A DNA stretch of 64,000 bases from Parafilimonas terrae (GCF_900115755.1 NZ_FOXQ01000014.1:62001-126000); one strand, 5' to 3'; positions 8,286-16,703 are shown, numbered from the stretch's first letter. Notes: generated by a model from the letters alone, not told the origin. Numbers and translations are program-made.

Positions 8286-10319
8286 CTAATAGTTTATCAG
8301 TTTTTGTACACACGCATCCAGCCTGGTTTTAGCCAAAAAGTTTTTTTCCAGTTCAATATTAAAAGGCACAGGCGTATCCAGCGATGCACAACGCACAACA
8401 GGCGCATCCAGCATTTCAAAACAATGTTCACTTATCCATGCGGCAATCTCGCCGCCAATGCCGCCGGTTAAGGTATCTTCATGCAATACCAAAACCTTAC
8501 CCGTGCGCTGAACACTTCTTTTTACAGCATCATAATCTAAAGGCAATAAGGTTCTTAAATCGGTTATATCTATTGAAATATCTTTATGCAAATTGGCATA
8601 TTCAAGCGCCCAATGCACACCGGCGCCATACGTTATAACAGATATATCTTCACCATATTGAACCACTTTGGCTTTACCAATTTCTATTTCATAATAATCA
8701 TCAGGCACGTTGCCGCTTATGCTTCTGTATAAGGCCTTATGTTCGAAATATAAAACAGGGTTGGGATCATTAATGGCAGCAATCAGCAAGCTTTTTGCAT
8801 CAACAGGCGTTGAAGGATACACAACTTTTAAACCTGGCGTATGCACAAACCAGGCTTCATTGCTCTGCGAATGAAAAGGCCCGGCGCCTACACCGGCGCC
8901 TGTTGGCATGCGTATAACAACATCAGCATGTTGTTCCCATCGGTAATGGATTTTTGCAAGGTTGTTTACAATCTGGTTAAACCCAACACTTACAAAATCA
9001 GCAAACTGCATTTCCATCATTACTTTAAAACCTTCTATACTTAAACCAAGCGCAGCACCTACAATTGCGCTTTCGCATAAAGGCGTATTGCGCACACGCT
9101 CTTTACCAAACATATCAACAAAGCCTTCCGTAATTTTAAAAGCGCCGCCATATTCAGCAATATCCTGGCCCATTAAAATAAGATTGGGATGGTGCCGCAT
9201 GCTTTGCTTTAACCCATCGCTGATGGCATTGATGAAACGAGCCTCCCCCCAATCCCCTCCGGTGGAGGAGGAGCTAAAACCCGGATCACTGTTATCAATA
9301 CGTTTTACTGTTGACCGTTGACTATTGACTATTGACTGCCGGGCATATACATCTTTTAATTCATTTGCCGTATTCACAACAATTGATGGCGCTGCAAAAC
9401 CAATTGCCAGCTCCTCTTCTATATAATGTTTTATTTCATCTTTTATAAATTGAATTGATTCATTTGTCAACACAGCTTCGTTCAGCAAATAGTTTTCATA
9501 ATTAATTACAGGGTCTTTTGTTTTCCATTCTTCAAACAAATGCGGCGGCACATATTTGGTACCACTGGCTTCTTCATGCCCGCGCATACGGAAAGTTTTG
9601 CATTCGATTAAATAAGGCTTCTGCTGTTGAATGCAATAATCACGCACACCTTTAATAGTATCATAAACCGTTAAGATATTATTGCCATCAATCAATACAC
9701 CTTCCATGCCGTAACCTTTGGCACGATCCACCAAATTTTCGCAGCGGAATTGTTCATTGGCTGGCGTGCTTAAGCCATAACCATTATTTTCAATTAAAAA
9801 TATTACCGGCAGGTTCCATACTGCCGCAACATTTAATGCTTCATGAAAATCACCCTCGCTTGTGCCGCCTTCGCCCGTAAATGCCAGCGATAATTTTTGT
9901 TCTCTTTTTAATTTATGGGCCAATGCAATTCCATCTGCAATGGCAAGCTGCGGGCCAAGATGGGAGATCATGCCACAGATATAATGCTGCTTGCTGCCAA
10001 AATGAAAACTGCGTTCCCGCCCATTGCTATAACCATCTGCACTGCCCTGCCATTGCTTGAACAATTGGTGTAATGGCATATTACGCGTTGTGAAAACACC
10101 AAGATTGCGGTGCAGTGGCATTATCCATTCATCTTCATTCAATGCTAATGCAGCACCTACGGCAATTGCCTCCTGCCCTATCCCGCTAAACCATTTTGAA
10201 ATTTTTCCCTGCCGCAATAACACCAGCATTTTTTCTTCGATCATGCGGGGCAGCAATATTTTTTTATAGAAATCAACAAGCTGTTCGTTTGATAAACTAT
10301 TACGGCGAAACTGCATCAT
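8286..10319 (-). CDS. Fused alpha/beta E1 subunit of a 2-oxoacid (2-oxoisovalerate-type) dehydrogenase
   Basis: A 677-residue fusion of E1-alpha and E1-beta, the thiamine-diphosphate decarboxylase component of a branched-chain 2-oxoacid dehydrogenase complex. The alpha half (about 1-320) carries the ThDP/Mg motif GEGGTSEGDFHEALN ... ENNGYGLS and the serine loop RMRGHEEASGTKY. The beta half (about 360-677) carries MGQDIAEYGGAFK, TPLCESAIVG and a transketolase C-terminal domain (VLHEDTLTGGIGGEIAAW). This fused form is common in Bacteroidota. The joining linker (residues about 326-358) is encoded by two pieces of repeat-like DNA: a TTGACTATTGACT direct repeat and a CTCCTCCACCGGAGGG-like palindrome. 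No E2 or E3 gene is adjacent. Confidence 0.93.
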   Translation of the reverse strand: MMQFRRNSLSNEQLVDFYKKILLPRMIEEKMLVLLRQGKISKWFSGIGQEAIAVGAALALNEDEWIMPLHRNLGVFTTRNMPLHQLFKQWQGSADGYSNGRERSFHFGSKQHYICGMISHLGPQLAIADGIALAHKLKREQKLSLAFTGEGGTSEGDFHEALNVAAVWNLPVIFLIENNGYGLSTPANEQFRCENLVDRAKGYGMEGVLIDGNNILTVYDTIKGVRDYCIQQQKPYLIECKTFRMRGHEEASGTKYVPPHLFEEWKTKDPVINYENYLLNEAVLTNESIQFIKDEIKHYIEEELAIGFAAPSIVVNTANELKDVYARQSIVNSQRSTVKRIDNSDPGFSSSSTGGDWGEARFINAISDGLKQSMRHHPNLILMGQDIAEYGGAFKITEGFVDMFGKERVRNTPLCESAIVGAALGLSIEGFKVMMEMQFADFVSVGFNQIVNNLAKIHYRWEQHADVVIRMPTGAGVGAGPFHSQSNEAWFVHTPGLKVVYPSTPVDAKSLLIAAINDPNPVLYFEHKALYRSISGNVPDDYYEIEIGKAKVVQYGEDISVITYGAGVHWALEYANLHKDISIDITDLRTLLPLDYDAVKRSVQRTGKVLVLHEDTLTGGIGGEIAAWISEHCFEMLDAPVVRCASLDTPVPFNIELEKNFLAKTRLDACVQKLINY
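9246..9340. repeat. In-frame repeat DNA in the E1 alpha/beta linker
   Basis: Two elements: CCCCTCCGGTGGAGGAGGAG (palindromic) near 9254-9273, and GTTGACCGTTGACTATTGACT-type direct repeats at 9309-9337. The protein there is low-complexity (RQSIVNSQRSTVKRIDNS, DPGFSSSSTGGDWG). The same style of repeat occurs between genes elsewhere in the window. Confidence 0.65.
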
Positions 10320-10399
10320 GGCTACGAAGTTAAGTTTGTGTTTTAAGTTTGCACATCAATTTTTAATGAATATTCGCAGGCATTTTTTAAATCAGACAG

Positions 10400-11059
10400 A
10401 TGAACATTGAAGCTTATAATAAATTAGTGCAGGAATGTAAACAGCACCACGTAACGCTTGTTGCCGTAAGCAAAACAAAACCGGTTGAAGATATACTTGC
10501 TTTGTACAATTTGGGGCAAAGGGATTTTGGCGAAAACTATGTGCAGGAGTTTGTTGAAAAACAGCAACAGTTACCAAAAGATATTCGCTGGCATTTTATC
10601 GGCCATCTTCAAACCAATAAAGTAAAGCAGGTTGTTGGCATCACTGAACTGATTCATGGTGTTGACAGCTTTAAGTTGCTGAAAGAAATTAATAAACAAT
10701 CGGCTAAAATAAATATAACAACAAACTGTTTGCTGCAAATACATATTGCACAGGAAGAAACCAAGTTTGGCCTGGATGAGGAAGAAGCCAATGCGCTAAT
10801 GCTGGAATTTGAAAATTTAAAAATGAAAAACGTAAATATTGCTGGCTTAATGGGCATGGCAAGTTTTACAAACGATGAAAATCAAATTAGAAAAGAATTT
10901 CAATATTTAAAATCACTCCAGGCAAAGCTGTCAACTGCCAACCGTCAACTGTCAACACTTTCAATGGGCATGACGGCAGATTATACAATTGCCATTGAAG
11001 AAGGCAGCACGATGATACGTGTGGGAAGTTTGATATTTGGCGAGAGGAAAGCTTCCTAA
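10400..11059 (+). CDS. YggS/PROSC-family pyridoxal phosphate homeostasis protein
   Basis: 219 residues, single-domain PLP-binding TIM barrel of the YggS family, which buffers PLP and affects amino-acid pools rather than catalysing a known reaction. The PLP lysine lies in LVAVSKTKP, and FGENYVQE, WHFIGHLQTNK, HGVDS, KFGLDEEE, GLMGMA, LSMGMTADY and EEGSTMIRVG appear in family order. Just before LSMGMTADY the stretch LSTANRQLST (residues about 177-186) is encoded by GTCAACTGCCAACCGTCAACTGTCAAC, another copy of the direct-repeat type seen inside other genes. The gene is transcribed divergently from the E1 gene across 80 bp. Confidence 0.92.
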   Translation: MNIEAYNKLVQECKQHHVTLVAVSKTKPVEDILALYNLGQRDFGENYVQEFVEKQQQLPKDIRWHFIGHLQTNKVKQVVGITELIHGVDSFKLLKEINKQSAKINITTNCLLQIHIAQEETKFGLDEEEANALMLEFENLKMKNVNIAGLMGMASFTNDENQIRKEFQYLKSLQAKLSTANRQLSTLSMGMTADYTIAIEEGSTMIRVGSLIFGERKAS

Positions 11060-11086
11060 ATGCCAATGTCGTTTAGCTAAGAAAAA

Positions 11087-11170
11087 TATTCAATATCCAA
11101 CAAAACAATACACAATATTCAATAATAATAATACTTCTGCAAATTGAATATTGAGTATTGATGATTGCTT
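11087..11170. repeat. AT-rich palindromic repeat (CAATATTCAAT family)
   Basis: CAATACACAATATTCAAT and ATTGAATATTGAGTATTG form a long imperfect hairpin after yggS. Related CAATATTCAAT sequence occurs at about 60150-60192. Confidence 0.6.
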
Positions 11171-11230
11171 ATTCAAAAAGAGGCATAAATAATATGATCA
11201 GAATATGCTAATTAAATCAAAGCAATTTTT

Positions 11231-11300
11231 ACTGTAGCCTGTTGCTGCCATCTATTCTTCAGTACAAGGGCGCAAGCAACGATGAGCAAAGTTGTTTTGC
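11231..11300. repeat. Dispersed element with core TTCAGTACAAGGG (copy A)
   Basis: Contains TTGCTGCCAT, then TTCAGTACAAGGGCGCAAGCAAC. The same two blocks in the same order recur at 38421-38480. It lies in the 271-bp gap between yggS and the following hypothetical gene. Confidence 0.6.
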
Positions 11301-11330
11301 ATGCAACCAAATTAGCAATCAAAAGATAAC

Positions 11331-12260
11331 TTAATTTTTTTCTTTCAGCGGCTTCATGCTGCTGCCTTCTTTATCATATATAGGTTCCGGCATTGGCGCT
11401 TCACCATCTTTTAAAGACTGGTTAAACAGTTTTGGAACATGTACCCATTTACCATTCTGCCATTTAAATGCTTCATAATCGCCATCGGGAATAAGTGTGA
11501 ATTTTTTTTGCGGCTGGTTGCTTTCACTGATCAAATGATCAAATACAACCAAATCCAGTTCAGGGTCATACACAAGCCTTGCCCGCGCATCTTTCTGGTA
11601 TTCGAGCAGGAAACGGTCAACAGGTTGCGGCGCTTTCAATTCATCATCTTTATAAGTAAAATAATGGCCGCCGAAAACCGGCTCGCCTGCTGCATTAAAA
11701 GTTAATACTTCAAGCCATTTGCGTGTGCTCGCCATGTCGTTATCATCATAACCAAACAGCGTGTAATATTTTTTGCCTTTGAAATCTTTTTCTATGATAT
11801 TATAATAAATAGCGCCAATCCAGTTTTTGTTTGTGCGGATTGAATCAGTTGGCACGGAAGCATAATCAGACACATCAAACAAAGGAAATAATTTAAGCGA
11901 GCCATCTTTTGTCCTCATTTGAATGGCGCCTTCCTGGCGATAATAACTTTCATCGCGCTGTAACTGCCAGGTAAAAATTCTGAAGCTGCTGTCCGGCGCA
12001 TATAAACGCGATATTGTGATTAATGAATCAAAAGGATATTGAAATGAATGCGATGTTTTTAATGCTGCTACAAACCGGCGAATAAAAATACTGTCGAAAT
12101 AAAACCTGTTTTCAGCTACGGAATCATATATCATGCACTTTGCATAAAACGCAAGACTGTCTTCCTGCTTTTGCATGAAACTAATATCTTTTGCATTTAC
12201 CTGGGCTTTAACGATTGTACCTGTAAAGCAAAAAAGAAAAATTAAAATATAACGGAACAT
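11331..12260 (-). CDS. Conserved secreted protein of unknown function
   Basis: 309 residues with a clear signal peptide (hydrophobic residues 3-16, cleavage after VKA near residue 19). The mature part is mixed alpha/beta and rich in aromatic residues, with no transmembrane segment and no catalytic motif that can be recognised. Features include KNWIGAIYYNI, YYTLFGYDDND, and a C-terminal charged tail (PLKEKN). It looks like a periplasmic or outer-membrane-associated protein restricted to Bacteroidota. It stands alone, with repeat elements on both sides. No function is proposed. Confidence 0.75.
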   Translation of the reverse strand: MFRYILIFLFCFTGTIVKAQVNAKDISFMQKQEDSLAFYAKCMIYDSVAENRFYFDSIFIRRFVAALKTSHSFQYPFDSLITISRLYAPDSSFRIFTWQLQRDESYYRQEGAIQMRTKDGSLKLFPLFDVSDYASVPTDSIRTNKNWIGAIYYNIIEKDFKGKKYYTLFGYDDNDMASTRKWLEVLTFNAAGEPVFGGHYFTYKDDELKAPQPVDRFLLEYQKDARARLVYDPELDLVVFDHLISESNQPQKKFTLIPDGDYEAFKWQNGKWVHVPKLFNQSLKDGEAPMPEPIYDKEGSSMKPLKEKN

Positions 12261-12365
12261 GGTTACGAAAATACAATCATCATAACGGTTAAGCTGATGA
12301 GTATGGTATGTGGCTTAAAATTTAGTTTTTTGTTAATTCGGATAAATGTTGTGTTGCGGGGATTT

Positions 12366-12428
12366 GCCACAGATGCACAGATAAAAATTGTTAGCTGCAT
12401 CATTAATAAAAATCCGTGCATCTGTGAC
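12366..12428. repeat. Palindromic repeat, family 1 (copy 3)
   Basis: GCCACAGATGCACAGAT, a 33-nt loop, then GTGCATCTGTGAC. The loop is longer than in other copies. It lies downstream of gmhB and upstream of the secreted hypothetical. Confidence 0.75.
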
Positions 12429-12461
12429 TGATAAATATCTTATATAACCCGCAACATTTTC

Positions 12462-13028
12462 TTAAATCAGCGGCATTGAATGTGGAAAGGCCAGCGCAAA
12501 ATCGAGCAGGGAATTAAAACGCAGATCAATTAGTTCATTGGGGAAAAGAATATCCGGTTCTGTTGATGGAATAAACACAGAATACATGCCGGCATTGCGT
12601 GCAAAACGCATGTCGCTTAAAGTGTTGCCCACCATAATGCTTTTGGAAAAATCAATCTGCGGAAAATCTTTCTTTGCCTGCAAAGCCATACCAGGATTGG
12701 GTTTGCGGTTGGGGCTGTCATCATTCATATCTGCACAATAATATATTTTATCAATGCGGCCATAATGATTATGCAATTCTTCCGTCATGTAAGCATGAAT
12801 GCTGTGCAAATCTTCCAGCGTCATTAATTGTTTGGCTATACTGCGCTGGTTGGTGGCCACAAGCATTAAACCAAAAATACCTGATAAGATCTTTATCGCT
12901 TCCTGCGCACCTTCCGAAAAAATAAACCCGTCAACACTTAAAACATAATCTCCTTTTTTTTCAACATTAATAACGCCATCGCGGTCGAGAAAAAGTGTCC
13001 AGCTTTTATCAATCTTATTTAAATCCAT
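12462..13028 (-). CDS. gmhB: HAD-IIIA phosphatase, D-glycero-D-manno-heptose 1,7-bisphosphate 7-phosphatase type
   Basis: 188 residues, HAD superfamily subclass IIIA. The nucleophile motif FLDRDGVIN is at about residues 14-22; motif II is VATNQRSIA, the lysine motif RKPNPGM, and the last acid motif VGNTLSDMRFA. This is the GmhB layout, including a short metal-binding-loop region (YYCADMNDDSPNRKPNPG) that lacks the full set of zinc cysteines found in the E. coli enzyme. In the GDP-heptose route GmhB removes the 7-phosphate after HddA has phosphorylated the anomeric carbon. It is the last gene of the four-gene heptose operon. Confidence 0.85.
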   Translation of the reverse strand: MDLNKIDKSWTLFLDRDGVINVEKKGDYVLSVDGFIFSEGAQEAIKILSGIFGLMLVATNQRSIAKQLMTLEDLHSIHAYMTEELHNHYGRIDKIYYCADMNDDSPNRKPNPGMALQAKKDFPQIDFSKSIMVGNTLSDMRFARNAGMYSVFIPSTEPDILFPNELIDLRFNSLLDFALAFPHSMPLI

Positions 13029-13092
13029 ATTTAATATTCAAAATTCACGGGTTCACAAGCTTTTCCCAATTCTTTGCTTATTAGCCAATCAA

Positions 13093-13863
13093 CTATTCAA
13101 CCCAATCAACCCCCTTCACAAGTTCTTTTTGCACGCGTTCATAATCTTCAGGAATGCCTATGTCTATAAAATACCCATCCTGCTCCAGGCCATACATTGT
13201 ATGTTCTTTATAAAACTTTTCAAGATAACCTGTTTCAAAAGAAAATTTTTCAGGCAATTGCCTGCTTAAAAAATTTTCAACATTCAGCATATATAAACCG
13301 CCATTTATTAAACCGTTTTTATAATATTTCTTTTCACAGAAATTTTTAACAGAACCGTTTTCATTCAGCTCAACAACACCATAACGGCTGAAGTTTATCA
13401 TTGGTTTTAAAGCCAATGTACACTCCGCTTCTTTTTGCAAATGAAATTTATTTAAAGCAGGCAGGCTGGCTTTAAATAATGTATCGCCATTGGTTACAAA
13501 AACATTTTTACTGTTTACTTTTTCACATGCTTTTTTAATAGCGCCGCCCGTGCCGAGGGGTTCTTTTTCTATTGAATAGTGAAATGTGAATGATGAGTTG
13601 TGAGTTATAAGTTGCTCCAGATATGCGATGATGACCTCATGCTTATAACCTAATGAAAAAATAAATTGAGTAATATTTTGCTGTTGAAAATAATCAATTA
13701 CATAGTTCAAAAATGGTTTACCGTTTACGGGCGCCATGCATTTTGGCAAATCCGATACCACGCTGCGCAACCTTGTGCCTAAACCACCGGCGAGAATGAT
13801 AAGAGAACCCGTGCCTCCATCCGCTAAAGGGGAATTCTTAGCAGCGTAAATATTTTTATCCAT
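13093..13863 (-). CDS. hddC: Nucleotidyltransferase, D-glycero-alpha-D-manno-heptose 1-phosphate guanylyltransferase type
   Basis: 256 residues, sugar-phosphate nucleotidyltransferase fold. The signature LAGGLGTRLR ... LPKCMAPVNGKPF is at about residues 24-51, followed by FSLGYKHE, EKEPLGTGGAI, FVTNGDTLF and a C-terminal FIDIGIPEDYERV, all in the order of HddC/RfbF-like enzymes. In context it should charge heptose-1-phosphate with GTP. Three segments look like inserted repeat DNA: the N-terminal extension (residues about 9-19, NSPLADGGTG), residues 83-95 (QLITHNSSFTFHY), and the last residues, which run into a CAATCAACTATTCAACCCAATCAAC tract. Confidence 0.88.
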   Translation of the reverse strand: MDKNIYAAKNSPLADGGTGSLIILAGGLGTRLRSVVSDLPKCMAPVNGKPFLNYVIDYFQQQNITQFIFSLGYKHEVIIAYLEQLITHNSSFTFHYSIEKEPLGTGGAIKKACEKVNSKNVFVTNGDTLFKASLPALNKFHLQKEAECTLALKPMINFSRYGVVELNENGSVKNFCEKKYYKNGLINGGLYMLNVENFLSRQLPEKFSFETGYLEKFYKEHTMYGLEQDGYFIDIGIPEDYERVQKELVKGVDWVE

Positions 13864-13912
13864 TTTTTTATAAACGTATTTGGTTGTTTATGCGAGCTCA
13901 AAATAACTCCCT

Positions 13913-14524
13913 TCAGGGCCGGGGCCCCGGGAATAATTTTTCTTCCACCAACTGGCAAATAATATGGCCTATTAAAATGTGGCTTTCCTGTATGCGCGGC
14001 GTATCAGTTGAAGGCACATTAAAAAGATAGTCGCTCACATCCTTCATTTTGCCGCCTGTTGCGCCTGTGAAACCAACAGTTATAACGCCCTTTTCCCTGG
14101 CCTTCTCGAAGGCTTTTACAATGTTGCCTGAATTGCCGGAAGTGCTCAATCCTATCAGCACATCACCATTCATTCCCAAACCATCAATAAGCCGGGCATA
14201 AACAACATCAAAACTATAATCATTGGCAACAGCCGTTAAATAGGAAGTATTACAATGCAAGGCCTCAGCGGGAAGCGCTTTCCTGTCTTTATAAAAGCGG
14301 CCTGAAAATTCTGCTGCAAGATGCTGCGCATCTGCAGCACTGCCGCCGTTTCCGCAAAATAAAACTTTGTTGCCCTGCTTAAAAGCATCTGCAATTACAT
14401 CAACAACAGTTTGCATTTTCTGTATAAATGCTTCATCATTTAATATCTGCTGTTTTGTTTGTATAGATGCTGAAATAATATCCTTTATTGTATTGTTCAT
14501 AAGAAAGCTTTTTATAGAAAACAT
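13913..14524 (-). CDS. gmhA: D-sedoheptulose 7-phosphate isomerase
   Basis: 203 residues, SIS-domain isomerase converting sedoheptulose 7-phosphate to D-glycero-D-manno-heptose 7-phosphate, the first committed step of heptose synthesis. Family motifs are FCGNGGSAADAQHLAAEFSG, LTAVANDYSFD, GLSTSGNSGN and the C-terminal IQESHILIGHIICQLVE. The start codon overlaps the hddA stop by one base (TAATG), which suggests translational coupling; an internal ATG eight codons later is the alternative start. The C-terminal residues FPGPRP are encoded by a GC-rich palindrome (GGGGCCCCGG) in otherwise AT-rich DNA, so the tail looks added. Confidence 0.92.
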   Translation of the reverse strand: MFSIKSFLMNNTIKDIISASIQTKQQILNDEAFIQKMQTVVDVIADAFKQGNKVLFCGNGGSAADAQHLAAEFSGRFYKDRKALPAEALHCNTSYLTAVANDYSFDVVYARLIDGLGMNGDVLIGLSTSGNSGNIVKAFEKAREKGVITVGFTGATGGKMKDVSDYLFNVPSTDTPRIQESHILIGHIICQLVEEKLFPGPRP

Positions 14525-15549
14525 TATTGTATTGTCCAGGTTGTTAATCCAGACTTTGTAAACTGGTATGGCTTTACCTGGCCGCCAAAACTGTTTAAAG
14601 CTTCCATTACTTTATAACGTGTATTCAGCGGGCAATAAAACGTCATAAACCCGCCACCGCCCGCGCCGCTTATTTTACCACCGGTTGCCCCGGCCTTCTT
14701 TGCCGCCTCATAAATTTCTTCAATCAGGCTGTTTGAAATGTTTTGCGCCATATTTCTTTTTTGTTGAAAACCAAAGTCAAGTATTTCGCCAATTTCGTTA
14801 AGATTACCCCGCAGCAAAGCTTCTTTCATGCGCCGCGCCTGCTCTTTTAATTGGTGCATGGCATCAATTGATTTTTCGTTTTTCTGTAATACATTTTTCT
14901 GCTGTTCCTTTATAATGGTTGCCGATTCACGGCTGGTTGAAGTGAAGTATAAAACAAGGTTATTTTCCAGTTCATACAAATATTCATTCCGAATGCGCAA
15001 AGGGTTTACAATTACCTTATCATCTGCATAAAATTCCATAAAATTCACACCACCAAAAGTAGCGGCATACTGATCCTGCCTGCCGCCGGCTAACTGCAAA
15101 TCCTTTCTTTCAATTTCATAAGCATAATGTGCAATATCATATTCGCCCAAAGGCAGCTTAAGCATTTCTGCAAAAGCGCCAATAATGGCCACCATTAAAG
15201 TTGATGAAGTGCCAAGCCCGCTTCCTGCAGGGGCGTCAACAAAAGTTGTAAGTGAAAAGTTTTTATGTGCAATACCGTAATCATTAAGAATGCGGTTGAT
15301 GATTCCTTTATGCAAATCAAGCATGCCGCTTATTGGAAGCATGGCCAGTTTATCGTACTGCTCAATTTCTCCCCTGTCCATTGCATTTATTATAATGCCG
15401 CCGCTTTGCAGCGGCTCTATTACGGCATGCGCAAAATGAGATATTGTTGCATTTAAAATAGCGCCGCCAAATTCATCACTGTAAGGGCTTACATCTGTTC
15501 CGCCGCCAGCCAGCCCGATACGCAACGGCGCCCTGCTTCTGTATATCAT
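14524..15549 (-). CDS. hddA: GHMP kinase, D-glycero-alpha-D-manno-heptose 7-phosphate kinase type
   Basis: About 341 residues. The N-terminal RSRAPLRIGLAGGGTDV, the ATP loop VDAPAGSGLGTSSTLMVA and the C-terminal GGKISGAGGGGFMTFYC define a GHMP kinase of the HddA/FKP type. In the GDP-heptose pathway it phosphorylates heptose 7-phosphate at C1. The start at 15549 begins right at the conserved strand; an in-frame start at 15627 would add a hydrophobic stretch that crosses the upstream hairpin and is unlikely. It is the first gene of the hddA-gmhA-hddC-gmhB operon, preceded by the terminator of the L,D-transpeptidase-like gene. Confidence 0.9.
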   Translation of the reverse strand: MIYRSRAPLRIGLAGGGTDVSPYSDEFGGAILNATISHFAHAVIEPLQSGGIIINAMDRGEIEQYDKLAMLPISGMLDLHKGIINRILNDYGIAHKNFSLTTFVDAPAGSGLGTSSTLMVAIIGAFAEMLKLPLGEYDIAHYAYEIERKDLQLAGGRQDQYAATFGGVNFMEFYADDKVIVNPLRIRNEYLYELENNLVLYFTSTSRESATIIKEQQKNVLQKNEKSIDAMHQLKEQARRMKEALLRGNLNEIGEILDFGFQQKRNMAQNISNSLIEEIYEAAKKAGATGGKISGAGGGGFMTFYCPLNTRYKVMEALNSFGGQVKPYQFTKSGLTTWTIQ

Positions 15550-15597
15550 TGCAAAGCTTTTAAATTGAAATAAGTATATACGCAGCAAAAGAAATAC

Positions 15598-15652
15598 AAA
15601 AGCTGCTGAGCAACAAATCATATACAATGATTATGCTCAACAGCTTTTACAA
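15598..15652 (-). terminator. Hairpin after the L,D-transpeptidase-like gene
   Basis: AAAAGCTGTTGAGCA pairs with TGCTCAGCAGCTTTT on the minus strand (one mismatch), 33 nt after the stop codon. It separates that gene from the heptose operon. Confidence 0.65.
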
Positions 15653-15684
15653 GAACTTTTTAATGAAATACTTTAAAACAATTT

Positions 15685-16533
15685 TTAGTTTAAGCTGAGG
15701 GCTTCTGACTGTGCATATATTTTTGCCAGCGAATCAGGCAATTTTATAGAAGCAAGCTGCAGTGTTTGCGTTAAAGGCCAAACAAAATCTGCGTTAAGAA
15801 TTTTTGATGCGGCTGCATAAACTTTATCAGGATAATAGCTATAAAAACAGCTTCCACCTTTAATAGCATTAATGATGCTTTTAACTTCTCTATCAGGTAC
15901 AGCGGGGCAGCCGTAACTGCGACCCATCATTGTGCCTTTTGAAGCGCGCTGGCCATTTACATAATTGCTTCCATGCATTACAATAGCACGTGTTCTTACA
16001 TTATCATTAAAACCATTTTCTAATCCGTCAAGCCTAAGGCTGTAACCGTTATCGCCGTTATATGTTTCAGCAGTGCACATAAAACCCAAAGATGTTTTAT
16101 GCGAATTATTCCTGTTTGAAAAACTCGTTGCATAATCATCGCCTGAATTACGTCCATGTGAAACATAAGTATTAAAAAGCACTTTTGCTTTATCCAGGTC
16201 AAGCACATATAACCTCTTTCTGTTGCTTGGCTGGCTGTAATCGCAAATAGTTAAAAAGCCCTGCTTTTGGAGTTTGCCTGCAGAAAGCAAATACTCATAT
16301 CCTTTATAAGCTTCAAAAAAAACTGAACGGGGCAGGCCCATTTTTTCTAATTGCATTTGAGCATACAATGAATCAACCCAATAATTAACAACCGCTTCCG
16401 TGCTCACAGATTTATTTGCAGTATTAACGGTATTTGAGTTTGATTTTGTGGTGGCAGTTTCTTTTCCTTTCGCAGCTATCATAGAGGTAAACACAGTAAT
16501 ACATACGGCACCCACTAACAACAATTTCTTCAT
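15685..16533 (-). CDS. Secreted murein L,D-transpeptidase catalytic domain (YkuD_2-like) protein
   Basis: 282 residues with a signal peptide (residues 1-21, ending in AAKG). The catalytic part has the histidine motif VMHGSNYV and, about 20 residues later, MMGRSYGCPAVP, which holds the catalytic cysteine. This is the H...S-x-G-C-P arrangement of the murein L,D-transpeptidase catalytic-domain family. It should act on peptidoglycan tetrapeptides in the periplasm, by crosslinking, attachment or carboxypeptidase action. The region between the signal peptide and the domain is Thr/Ser/Asn-rich (residues 24-45). A -7 box lies about 113 bp upstream, implying a leader of around 105 nt. Confidence 0.85.
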   Translation of the reverse strand: MKKLLLVGAVCITVFTSMIAAKGKETATTKSNSNTVNTANKSVSTEAVVNYWVDSLYAQMQLEKMGLPRSVFFEAYKGYEYLLSAGKLQKQGFLTICDYSQPSNRKRLYVLDLDKAKVLFNTYVSHGRNSGDDYATSFSNRNNSHKTSLGFMCTAETYNGDNGYSLRLDGLENGFNDNVRTRAIVMHGSNYVNGQRASKGTMMGRSYGCPAVPDREVKSIINAIKGGSCFYSYYPDKVYAAASKILNADFVWPLTQTLQLASIKLPDSLAKIYAQSEALSLN

Positions 16534-16645
16534 CAGGCTATAAGATTTTTTTTAATTTTTTCTAAAAGGATTCAGGCCGGATGGCCTTTTAAAAATCGGA
16601 TGATTTTTTATAAAACTGTAAAAATCCTTTTTTTATTGTGAAGTG

Positions 16646-16653
16646 CAAAGGTA
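16646..16653 (-). promoter_or_regulatory. Candidate -7 box for the L,D-transpeptidase-like gene
   Basis: TACCTTTG on the minus strand matches TAnnTTTG exactly. No good -33 TTTG is seen at the usual distance. Confidence 0.35.
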
Positions 16654-16703
16654 AAATCTACAATTAAAAGATTATTGTAATTAAATGTTATAGCACACCC
16701 AAT

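Noticed and set aside
8962..9321. 119-residue plus-strand ORF within the E1 gene
   Set aside because: Antisense to the conserved E1-beta domain, with no supporting motif.
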